Origin: CAYYAQ01 sp964469555
GTDB lineage: Bacteria > Planctomycetota > UBA1135 > UBA2386
Direction: 5' to 3'
Assembly (NCBI GenBank): GCA_964469555.1
Contig: CAYYAQ010000197.1
Coordinates: 1 to 9,338, forward strand
DNA: 9,338 nt
How positions within the stretch are numbered: position 1 is the first letter of the stretch; every line of letters starts with the position of its first letter. The position numbers and the translations under genes are program-made. The notes beneath the pieces were generated by a model. The model made no database searches and had not been told where the DNA came from. It worked only from the letters and a program-made list of their open reading frames with translations. Positions 1 through 6,763 of the stretch are shown here, one piece after another.

Positions 1-151
1 AAGCCGTCCCAAGCCCCTGGGCGAGGGAGCACCGGCTCAGCACGCAAACGCTTCCCTTGCGAATCGTGCCGTGAACGTCCGCACGCGGGCCCGTTCCCCG
101 AGTGCCCTGTGAAGCATCGCGCCTTGTCAGTTCCCGGCGGCCACTTCCGGT

Positions 152-180
152 GAGACAGACCGAGAACGCTTGGCTAGACT
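152..180 (+). promoter_or_regulatory. Possible sigma-70-type promoter of pilT-pilB
   Basis: A GAGACA box (152-157) and a TAGACT box (175-180) are separated by 17 bases, each matching the sigma-70 consensus at 4 of 6 positions. The expected start of transcription, about 7 bases after the -10 box, falls on or next to the A of the pilT ATG at 187, and no Shine-Dalgarno sequence lies before that ATG. If real, the mRNA would be leaderless or nearly so. The two boxes are weak and could be chance. Confidence 0.3.
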
Positions 181-186
181 TCCCTC

Positions 187-1251
<1,065 letters not shown>

Positions 1252-1254
1252 CGC

Positions 1255-2949
1255 GTGGCGGCCCGCAAGCTCATCGGCCAAATCCTGAAGGAGGCCAGCG
1301 TCATCCACGAGGGGATGGTGCAGGAAGCCCTGGCCATCCAGCGCGACAAGGGCGGTCGGCTCGGGGAGATCCTGATCGGCCTCGAGCACATCAATCCGAT
1401 CGACCTCGCTCGCGCCCTGGCGGATCAGGCGGGGATGGCGTTCCTCGATTTGGAGACGGCGCCACCCGATCCTGCCGCGATCAAGCGTCTCGACGCCGTC
1501 ACCGCGCGCACCTACGGGGTCGTCCCGGTGAAGATCGCGGGCAACATGCTGACCGTCGCGCTGTCTGACCCGATCAACGCCACGGTGCTCCCCGACATCG
1601 GCTTTGCGACAGGCTTGGAGGTCGAGGGCGCGGTCGCGGACGAGGCGCAGATCCAGGCCGCGATCGACCTGCACTACAAGGTGGAGGCCGCCGACGCCAA
1701 GGACCAGATGAAGGAACTGGTCGACGCCCTGCAACAGGAGGGTGGCAAGTTCGACCTCGAGGACAAGGCTTCGATGGCCTCCGCCGCGCCGGTGGTCAAG
1801 CTCCTCAACTACATCCTCTACCAGGCGATCCGCGACAAGGCCTCCGACATCCATCTCGAACCGTTCGAGGGCGATTTCAAGATCCGGTACCGCGTGGACG
1901 GCGTGCTCTACGAGCTCGAGGCACCACCGTCGCACCTCGCGGTCGCCCTGATCTCCCGGATCAAGGTGCTCGCCGACCTGGACATCGCCGAGACGAGGTT
2001 GCCGCAGGATGGTCGCATTGAGCTGACGGTCGGAGGCAAGCCCGTCGACCTGCGGATCTCGACGCTGCCGACGATGTTCGGCGAATCGACCGTGATGCGT
2101 GTTCTCGACCGTTCGGTCGTGTCGCTGGATCTCAAGAGCATCGGGCTCTTCGAGAAACAGTTCGAACGCGTCCGGGCCTTCACGAAGCTACCGCACGGCA
2201 TCGTGCTGGTGACTGGGCCCACGGGGTCGGGCAAGACGACGACGCTCTACGCCGTGCTCAACGAGGCCAACAGCGAAGCAGTCAAGATCATCACGACCGA
2301 GGACCCGGTCGAATACGACCTCGAGGGCATCATCCAGATTCCCGTCAACGAGGAGATCGGCGTGACCTACGCCAAGGTGCTCCGTACCATTCTGCGCCAG
2401 GACCCGGACATCATCCTCGTCGGCGAGATCCGGGACAAGGAGACCGCGCAGACGGCGATCGAAGCGAGCCTCACCGGTCACCTCGTGTTCTCGACGCTGC
2501 ACACGAACGATGCGCCCAGCGCGATTACGCGCCTCATCGACATCGGCGTCGAGCCATTCCTGATCACGGCTACGCTGCGGGAGGTGGTCGCTCAGCGGCT
2601 CGTCCGCCGGATCTGCACGGACTGCAAGACGATGTACGCCCCCTCCGAGAACGTTGTGGCGGAGATGCAGCTCACCTCGGCGGAAGTGGGTGACAAGCAG
2701 TTCGCCTACGGCAAGGGTTGCGACACCTGCAACTTCACCGGGTTCCGTGGGCGGCTGGCCCTCGCGGAGATCATGACGATGGATGATCGGATGAAGGAGC
2801 TTGTCATCGAGCGGGCCAGCGCCACGGCGGTCGCAGAGGCGGCCCGGGATGCCGGGATGGAGAGCCTGCGGGAGGCGGGTCTCCGCGCGGTCTACGATGG
2901 CCTGACGAGCGTCGAGGAGGTCCTCAGGGAGACTTTCCACTCGCTGTAG
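1255..2949 (+). CDS. pilB: PilB/GspE-type pilus assembly ATPase with MshEN domain
   Basis: This 564-residue ATPase powers pilin polymerisation at the inner-membrane base of a type IV pilus. An MshEN domain (about 5-145) begins with two 24-residue repeats (6-29 and 35-58) separated by exactly 5 residues, the layout of the cyclic di-GMP-binding motif known from MshE. The C-terminal motor has Walker A GPTGSGKT (321-328), the Asp box TTEDPVEY (347-354), Walker B DPDIILVGEIRD (383-394) and the His box TGHLVFSTLHTN (407-418). Four cysteines in two CxxC pairs (454/457 and 489/492) form the zinc site seen in PilB and GspE. The start is GTG, 3 bases after the pilT stop, with a G-rich stretch near 1240-1244 as a weak ribosome binding site. 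It could in principle be a type II secretion GspE, but pairing with pilT favours pilus function. No pilC or pilMNOPQ follows, so the rest of the machine is encoded elsewhere. Confidence 0.93.
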   Translation: MAARKLIGQILKEASVIHEGMVQEALAIQRDKGGRLGEILIGLEHINPIDLARALADQAGMAFLDLETAPPDPAAIKRLDAVTARTYGVVPVKIAGNMLTVALSDPINATVLPDIGFATGLEVEGAVADEAQIQAAIDLHYKVEAADAKDQMKELVDALQQEGGKFDLEDKASMASAAPVVKLLNYILYQAIRDKASDIHLEPFEGDFKIRYRVDGVLYELEAPPSHLAVALISRIKVLADLDIAETRLPQDGRIELTVGGKPVDLRISTLPTMFGESTVMRVLDRSVVSLDLKSIGLFEKQFERVRAFTKLPHGIVLVTGPTGSGKTTTLYAVLNEANSEAVKIITTEDPVEYDLEGIIQIPVNEEIGVTYAKVLRTILRQDPDIILVGEIRDKETAQTAIEASLTGHLVFSTLHTNDAPSAITRLIDIGVEPFLITATLREVVAQRLVRRICTDCKTMYAPSENVVAEMQLTSAEVGDKQFAYGKGCDTCNFTGFRGRLALAEIMTMDDRMKELVIERASATAVAEAARDAGMESLREAGLRAVYDGLTSVEEVLRETFHSL

Positions 2950-2990
2950 GCCCTAGGCTCCCCTGGGCGCAAATCGAGGCCACTGCGGGT

Positions 2991-3019
2991 TTGACTGGCC
3001 GGTAGGTCCTGGCTAAGCT
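2991..3019 (+). promoter_or_regulatory. Promoter of rpmH
   Basis: A TTGACT box (2991-2996, 5 of 6 to the -35 consensus) and TAAGCT (3014-3019, 3 of 6 to the -10 consensus) are spaced by 17 bases. The expected transcription start near 3026 gives a leader of about 36 bases. The leader holds a small hairpin with 5-bp arms (3035-3039 with 3047-3051) ending 10 bases before the rpmH ATG, where it could limit ribosome access. The promoter separates rpmH from the upstream pil genes. Confidence 0.5.
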
Positions 3020-3061
3020 CCTCGCCCCGCGAAGCCGGGAGCCCAACCCGGAACGACTATC

Positions 3062-3196
3062 ATGAAGATCAAGAGACGCAACTCGAAAGCCAAGCGCGCC
3101 AAGAAGGTCGGGTTCCGCACCCGTTCGAAGACCGTCGGTGGCCGCAGGATCATCAAGCGCAAGCGCAAGAAGTACGGCAAGTTCCGCGTCCGTTAG
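3062..3196 (+). CDS. rpmH: 50S ribosomal protein L34 (bL34)
   Basis: This 44-residue, extremely basic protein is a structural part of the large ribosomal subunit. Conserved L34 features are visible: the core VGFRTRSKTVGGRR (16-29), matching the family's GFRxRMxTxxGRxVL, followed by a Lys/Arg-rich tail (31-44). The usual N-terminal KRTYQPS stretch is absent and replaced by MKIKRRNSKAKR, a basic version that I recall from Planctomycetota homologues. The length is normal for the family (44-50). The start ATG has only weak purine-rich sequence before it. The gene has its own promoter and is followed by hairpins. It lacks its usual downstream neighbour rnpA; the next gene is on the opposite strand. 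The assignment rests on the conserved core and the size. Confidence 0.9.
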   Translation: MKIKRRNSKAKRAKKVGFRTRSKTVGGRRIIKRKRKKYGKFRVR

Positions 3197-3205
3197 AGAC
3201 GACCG

Positions 3206-3220
3206 CGGGGCGAGGCCCCG
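3206..3220 (+). terminator. Small GC hairpin after rpmH
   Basis: CGGGGC (3206-3211) and GCCCCG (3215-3220) form a 6-bp stem with a GAG loop, starting 9 bases after the rpmH stop. There is no T-run. It may help to protect the 3' end of the rpmH mRNA or act together with the larger hairpin at 3236-3269. Confidence 0.35.
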
Positions 3221-3235
3221 GCGACCCGTACGGCG

Positions 3236-3269
3236 AGAGACGCCACTCGAGGATTCGGGTGGCGTCTCT
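3236..3269. terminator. Long perfect hairpin between convergent genes, probable bidirectional terminator
   Basis: The arms at 3236-3246 (AGAGACGCCAC) and 3259-3269 (GTGGCGTCTCT) pair perfectly over 11 bp. The pairing continues inwards through a G-T wobble and three more pairs (3247-3250 with 3255-3258) to a four-base loop GGAT, giving a 15-bp stem. It lies 39 bases after rpmH and 56 bases past the stop of the minus-strand gene, so it could serve both. Neither strand has the run of T expected of a classical intrinsic terminator, so termination is inferred from the fold and position. Confidence 0.6.
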
Positions 3270-3325
3270 GTGTGTACGGTTCCCGCCCCTGTACTCGCCA
3301 ACACGGCGCGGTCGGTTGGCCAGGA

Positions 3326-4084
3326 TCAGTTCCGTGGGATTTGGTTTTTCAGGAAGTTCATGTCGGCGGCGAACTGCCCGAGGGCGTCGCGCTCGCTCTG
3401 CTTGATCTTCTTGAAGATCGCGGTGACGCGGACGTTGTTGTCGGACGCCGCCTCGCAGTCCTGGATCGTCGCCTTGACTTCGAAGTGACCCTTCTTGATC
3501 AGCTTGACCTGGAACTTCAGGTTGAGCTCGCTGTCCTTGAAGAAGAGCGTCTTCGCCTGGTCGGCGCTGATCGAGGCGCGGGATCCGTTGAACAAGAACC
3601 GGACCTTCTCGCTGTCGACGTTGCTCATCGTGCCGACGAGTGCCTTCTTGCCGCCGATCTGGCTGTTGCGGGTGTCGTCCGGGAAGGTGATCAAGACCTT
3701 CTCTTCGCGGACCGGCGCGTTCGCCGCGAGTTCCTTCGCGTTGAGCTCCTTGATGACGTGTTTCATCGCCTCGTCGTCGGAGTCGAACACCGGCACCAGC
3801 TGGTCGATACCGAGCTTGCCGACGATGTCCTTGACGAAGGTCGACGGCTCACTCAGCACGATTTGCCCCTCGTCCGCCTTGGTCATCTTGCTCGCTTTGA
3901 TGATCGCGCCGAGCGCCGTCGAGTTGATGAACTTGACGAGACGCATGTTCAGGACGATGTAGCAGATCTCGTCCTCCAGCACGTCCTCGATCTCTTCCAT
4001 GAAACGCGGGCAGTGGAACGTGTCGAATTCGCCTTTGAGGGTCAGGACGGCGTGGTCATCGAGCAGAGTCGTGTCGATATTCAT
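3326..4084 (-). CDS. STAS-domain (anti-anti-sigma-like) protein with C-terminal PilZ-like domain
   Basis: This is a 252-residue cytoplasmic protein. Residues 1-105 form a STAS domain of the SpoIIAA/RsbV type: an N-terminal strand with LTLKGEFD (15-21), the strand IVLNMRLVKFINSTALG (43-59) and the helix that follows. The family's phosphorylation site DSSGLG reads NSTALG (54-59), so Ser55 or Thr56 would be the phosphate acceptor. Residues about 125-246 look PilZ-like, with a beta-rich stretch and an ending of the kind F-KKIKQSERDALGQF (224-238). The RxxxR and D/NxSxxG residues that bind cyclic di-GMP are not recognisable, so this half is less certain. In partner switching such a protein, when unphosphorylated, captures a kinase/anti-sigma factor; a PP2C phosphatase resets it, and one is encoded divergently next door. 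The opposite strand is also open over this length, but only this strand encodes a recognisable domain. The target of the switch is unknown. Confidence 0.82.
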   Translation of the reverse strand: MNIDTTLLDDHAVLTLKGEFDTFHCPRFMEEIEDVLEDEICYIVLNMRLVKFINSTALGAIIKASKMTKADEGQIVLSEPSTFVKDIVGKLGIDQLVPVFDSDDEAMKHVIKELNAKELAANAPVREEKVLITFPDDTRNSQIGGKKALVGTMSNVDSEKVRFLFNGSRASISADQAKTLFFKDSELNLKFQVKLIKKGHFEVKATIQDCEAASDNNVRVTAIFKKIKQSERDALGQFAADMNFLKNQIPRN

Positions 4085-4130
4085 ATTGCTGAGGGGAGCT
4101 TGCCGTCTTTTTGACTGGGCTGGAGTGGGG

Positions 4131-4158
4131 ATTCTCGCTAATTCTAACTGTGAGTCAA
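4131..4158 (-). promoter_or_regulatory. Candidate promoter of the STAS gene
   Basis: On the minus strand TTGACT (4158-4153) and GAGAAT (4136-4131) are spaced by 16 bases, matching the consensus boxes at 5 and 4 of 6 positions. The transcription start would lie near 4124, leaving a leader of about 40 bases before the ATG at 4084. No clear Shine-Dalgarno precedes that ATG. Confidence 0.4.
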
Positions 4159-4166
4159 AGAGTTAG
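4144..4166. promoter_or_regulatory. Inverted repeat in the divergent promoter region, possible operator
   Basis: CTAACT (4144-4149) and AGTTAG (4161-4166) are exact reverse complements 11 bases apart, and the spacer contains the near-palindrome TGAGTCA (4151-4157). The arms bracket the predicted -35 box of the minus-strand gene and lie 14 bases before the start of the phosphatase gene. A protein bound here could control both genes. Arms of six bases can arise by chance, so this is tentative. Confidence 0.3.
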
Positions 4167-4179
4167 GATCCGCAGTCCC

Positions 4180-5520
4180 ATGAACAGGTTCTTTTTCTGG
4201 AAGCGCGACACCCAGAAGGCCGGCGAGAAACCGCCTGCCGGCGATGCGGACCAACCGCCGAGCCTGCTCACCGGGGACCCGGAACAGGACGAGCAATCCC
4301 TGCAGATTCTCTTGGAGAGTATTGCCGAGGTGAGCGCGGGCCTCGACCTAGACCGCATCCTCGGCGACATCGGCGACCGCTCCCTCGAGATCACTCACGC
4401 CGAGCGGGCGATGCTGCTCCTCGGGGAGGACGCCGAGACGCTTCACGTGCGGCTGGCGCGAAGCCGGGATGGCACGGATCTGGGAGCCGATCCGGACTAC
4501 AGCCGCAGCGTGGTCAAGCGCAGCATCGAAGAGCGTCGCGCGGGTCAGTACCGGGTGCAGACCTCCGAGGAGGCGTTGCAGCTCGGCCAGTCGGTGTTCG
4601 ATCTGAAACTGCGCACGGTGATGTGCACGACCCTGGAGTTCCAGGGGCGGCTGATCGGCGTGATCTACGTCGATTCGAAGGCCACCCGCGGCGAGTACTC
4701 CTCCCGCGATCTCGCGCTGTTCGACGCCCTCTCCGCGCAACTAGGGGTCGCCATCGAGAACGCGCGATTGCACGCGGACTCGCTCGAGAAGGTTCGGCTT
4801 GAAAAGGACATCGAGATCGCCCGCAGGATCCAGAGCCACCTCCTGCCCAGCGTCCCCACGGACGTCCCTGGCCTCGAGATCGCGCTCCACTTCGCCGCCG
4901 TCAGCCAGGCGAGCGGTGACAGCTACGACTTCGCAGTAGTGGGCGATGGCAAGACCGCCGTCCTGATCGGCGACGTGACCGGCCACGGGGTCGGCGCCGC
5001 CCTGCTGACCCACGCCGCGCAGGCCGCGATCCGGAGCTATCTCGAGCTGGTGCCGGACCTCGGCGAAGTCGTCACGCGGCTGAACAACCGGCTCGTCGAG
5101 GCGGTCGAACCCGGGGTGTTCATCTCGCTGATCCTGTTCGTCGTGGACACCTTGGAGAAGACGTTCTCCTACGTCAACGCCGGCCACCCGCCGCTCTTCC
5201 TCATCCACAACGGTGACCTGGTGGAGTTCGAGAAGACTGGCATGGTCCTCGGCGTCGTCGAGGATCAGGAATACGAGGTCCGCGGCCCGATCCCCCTCGA
5301 TGCTGGCGACTTGATCTTCGTCCGCACCGATGGCGTGGAAGAAACCATGAATTCGTCGCGGGAAATCTACGGAGTCGACCGTCTGAAGAGCTACCTGGTC
5401 GAGAATCAGGCGCTGACCTCAACGGAGTTGTTGAGGAATCTGGATAGCACGTTGCAGGAGCACGCTGGTGACCAAGAGGCCGAAGACGACGTGACGATGA
5501 TCTCGCTGAAGATCCTGTAG
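4180..5520 (+). CDS. GAF-domain PP2C/SpoIIE-type serine/threonine phosphatase (RsbU-like)
   Basis: This is a 446-residue soluble enzyme. A short polar N-terminal tail (1-40) leads to a GAF sensor domain (about 45-195, ending IGVIYVDS...AIENARL), a helical linker (about 196-222, with EIARRIQSHLLP, typical of the family) and a PP2C/SpoIIE catalytic domain (about 230-446). Metal-binding acidic residues are in place: GDSYD (Asp247, Asp250), GDVTGHG (Asp265), RTDGVEE (Asp384) and EDDVTM (Asp436/437); NAGHPP (333-338) is also typical. Such enzymes dephosphorylate a STAS anti-anti-sigma protein when the sensor domain receives a signal, and a STAS gene lies divergently. I chose the ATG at 4180, after an AGGA-containing stretch near 4165. 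In-frame TTG (4111) and GTG (4150) codons exist upstream, but they add residues unlike the family and overlap the promoter region. The GAF ligand is unknown. No kinase gene is present in the window. Confidence 0.93.
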   Translation: MNRFFFWKRDTQKAGEKPPAGDADQPPSLLTGDPEQDEQSLQILLESIAEVSAGLDLDRILGDIGDRSLEITHAERAMLLLGEDAETLHVRLARSRDGTDLGADPDYSRSVVKRSIEERRAGQYRVQTSEEALQLGQSVFDLKLRTVMCTTLEFQGRLIGVIYVDSKATRGEYSSRDLALFDALSAQLGVAIENARLHADSLEKVRLEKDIEIARRIQSHLLPSVPTDVPGLEIALHFAAVSQASGDSYDFAVVGDGKTAVLIGDVTGHGVGAALLTHAAQAAIRSYLELVPDLGEVVTRLNNRLVEAVEPGVFISLILFVVDTLEKTFSYVNAGHPPLFLIHNGDLVEFEKTGMVLGVVEDQEYEVRGPIPLDAGDLIFVRTDGVEETMNSSREIYGVDRLKSYLVENQALTSTELLRNLDSTLQEHAGDQEAEDDVTMISLKIL

Positions 5521-5553
5521 TCCATCCTCGAGTCACCGCCCATTCGGAGTCAC

Positions 5554-6480
5554 ATGGTGAACCAAGTAGCATTCGCTGGAGTCGCTGTCCTCGCCATCGG
5601 CGGTGGAGTCGCGGCATGGTTTCTCTACGGCTCCGGCCCCGCAGGGCTCGATTCCGCTGGCCGCGCGCTCCTTTCGGATGTCGCTCGCGAGCGAGCCAAG
5701 GATCCCGTCGATCGCGGCGCCTGCCGGGAACTGTTGACCGAGTTTGTCTCCCATCCGGAGCACGCGAAGAGTCGCGACATGATTCGCGGACGCGCCTGGC
5801 TCGAACTGCTGCTGGGTCGTTCCGTGAAGGCCTGGGACGTCATCGAGCCGAATCTGGGTGTGGAGGCCACGACGGCGGATGACCTGGTCGGCAGCAAGAT
5901 TCTCGAACGCCGCTTCGCCGATTCCGGCAAGGAAGAGTGGGCGCATCACGGCGCGACCCTGGCGCGGCGCCACTTCGAGGCGACGGGAGAGAAGGGTTCG
6001 CTCTTCCTCGCATGGCAGCTACAGGTGCGCCGCGAGAACGTCGATCGCCGCGGTGTGTTGGCGACACTCCTCGTCGAGCGGTTTCCCGACACGGTCGAGG
6101 CGCGGCTGGTGAAGGTCCTCCTCAAGTACCCGGATCTGCGGGAAGAGGCCGACGGTGCGCTCGAGGAGCTGCGCAAGCTGGAAAGGACCTTCCCGACCAT
6201 CCCCGCCGAACTGGACCTCGCCATCGCGTGGTTCGAAGTGCAAGAGACGAAAACTCTCCGCTCGTGCATGGACCGCGTGGAGCGCGTCCTCCAGAGATTC
6301 CAGAGCAGCATCACCGCCCGGTCACTTGGTGGCGTCGTGGCTGCGCGATTGGGCGAGTGGGCAAAAGCCAAGACGTGGTTCGAAGCCCTGCTGCGACACC
6401 ATCCCAACCACCACGCGCGCAAGGTGTGGCAAGCCTTGCTCACCAACGCCGACGCCGAGCTCGCGAAGAAGAAAGGCTGA
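5554..6480 (+). CDS. Membrane-anchored TPR-like protein of unknown function
   Basis: This 308-residue protein has one hydrophobic N-terminal segment (about 5-26, rich in Ala, Val and Gly, ending AAWFLYG) with no lipobox cysteine and no clear cleavage site, so it is probably an inner-membrane anchor. The rest is a soluble, helix-rich domain with many Leu, Ala, Glu and Arg. Residues about 256-290, with RLGEWAKAKTWFEALLRHHP, fit a tetratricopeptide repeat; earlier helices (about 78-103, 150-180 and 196-246) look like more diverged repeats. TPR domains bind other proteins. GGAG at 5546-5549 is a ribosome binding site only 4 bases from the ATG; the next codon, GTG at 5557, would have a more normal spacing, so either could start. 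It lies 33 bases behind the phosphatase on the same strand with no terminator between them, so co-transcription is likely and a role with that protein is possible. I do not recognise the family. Confidence 0.78.
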   Translation: MVNQVAFAGVAVLAIGGGVAAWFLYGSGPAGLDSAGRALLSDVARERAKDPVDRGACRELLTEFVSHPEHAKSRDMIRGRAWLELLLGRSVKAWDVIEPNLGVEATTADDLVGSKILERRFADSGKEEWAHHGATLARRHFEATGEKGSLFLAWQLQVRRENVDRRGVLATLLVERFPDTVEARLVKVLLKYPDLREEADGALEELRKLERTFPTIPAELDLAIAWFEVQETKTLRSCMDRVERVLQRFQSSITARSLGGVVAARLGEWAKAKTWFEALLRHHPNHHARKVWQALLTNADAELAKKKG

Positions 6481-6614
6481 CGCCGGGGAGGAGGTGGCCA
6501 GGCCCCCGAGCGTCCGGTCGCGTCGCTCAAGCGCTTCCATCCTGGAAAAGCCTTCGGGACCTGGCCGGGACCACTGCCCCACAACTCTGGTGCCATTGCG
6601 CCCATCCCCGGAAT

Positions 6615-6641
6615 CCGGGCACTTCGAGGCCCGGTTGTTCC
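6615..6641 (+). terminator. Possible terminator hairpin
   Basis: CCGGGC (6615-6620) and GCCCGG (6629-6634) form a perfect 6-bp stem with an 8-base loop, followed by TTGTTCC, which has some T but no true T-run. It lies 135 bases after the TPR-like gene and could end the phosphatase-TPR transcript. The short stem makes this tentative. Confidence 0.35.
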
Positions 6642-6728
6642 GCCCAGGTAACGACATCGACCGCCTTCGGGGCCACGTCCCCGTATCCAGCGCTCCGCCA
6701 TCATTCGCAAACCTCCGTGAATGCGAGG

Positions 6729-6757
6729 TTGACCGCGTGAGGGATGGGCCGTCAGCT
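6729..6757 (+). promoter_or_regulatory. Possible promoter of the cnoX-like gene
   Basis: TTGACC (6729-6734, 5 of 6 to consensus) and TCAGCT (6752-6757, weak) are spaced by 17 bases. They resemble the rpmH boxes TTGACT and TAAGCT, which have the same spacing. Transcription would begin near 6764, on the ATG, again suggesting a leaderless mRNA. An alternative reading is that GAGG at 6725-6728 is a ribosome binding site for an in-frame GTG at 6737; the two readings exclude each other. Confidence 0.3.
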
Positions 6758-6763
6758 TTCCCC

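Larger units (their letters stand above)
6481..6763. other. Intergenic region before the cnoX-like gene
   Basis: I see no gene in these 283 bases. The reading frame of the downstream gene has no stop here and stays open back to about 6155, inside the preceding gene, but its translation is rich in Pro, Arg and Ser and resembles no known domain. The stretch holds a terminator-like hairpin (6615-6641) and a promoter candidate (6729-6757), listed separately. Confidence 0.6.

Noticed and set aside
1..186. A short minus-strand open frame (26 codons from an ATG near 139) in the leading region
   Set aside because: It has no similarity I can recognise and no ribosome binding site; nothing else in this stretch looks coding.
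2951..2969. Imperfect hairpin directly after pilB as a terminator
   Set aside because: The four-plus-two base-pair stem is broken by two mismatches and has no T-run; too weak to call.
3138..3488. A plus-strand open frame after rpmH as a possible rnpA
   Set aside because: It lacks the Arg-rich RNR motif and fold pattern of RNase P protein, overlaps rpmH out of frame and runs across the terminator-like hairpin and into the STAS gene.
3272..4114. A 280-codon open frame on the plus strand opposite the STAS gene
   Set aside because: It is slightly longer than the minus-strand gene but shows no known motif and has shadow-like composition; the minus strand encodes a clear STAS domain.
4111..4179. 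Extended start of the phosphatase at TTG 4111 or GTG 4150
   Set aside because: The extra residues have no family counterpart, and the TTG is itself part of a promoter-like TTGACT. ATG 4180 gives a normal N-terminus.
6155..6763. N-terminal extension of the cnoX-like gene, whose frame is open back into the previous gene
   Set aside because: The first part overlaps the TPR-like gene out of frame and the rest is low-complexity Pro/Arg/Ser sequence. Thioredoxin homology begins right after ATG 6764.
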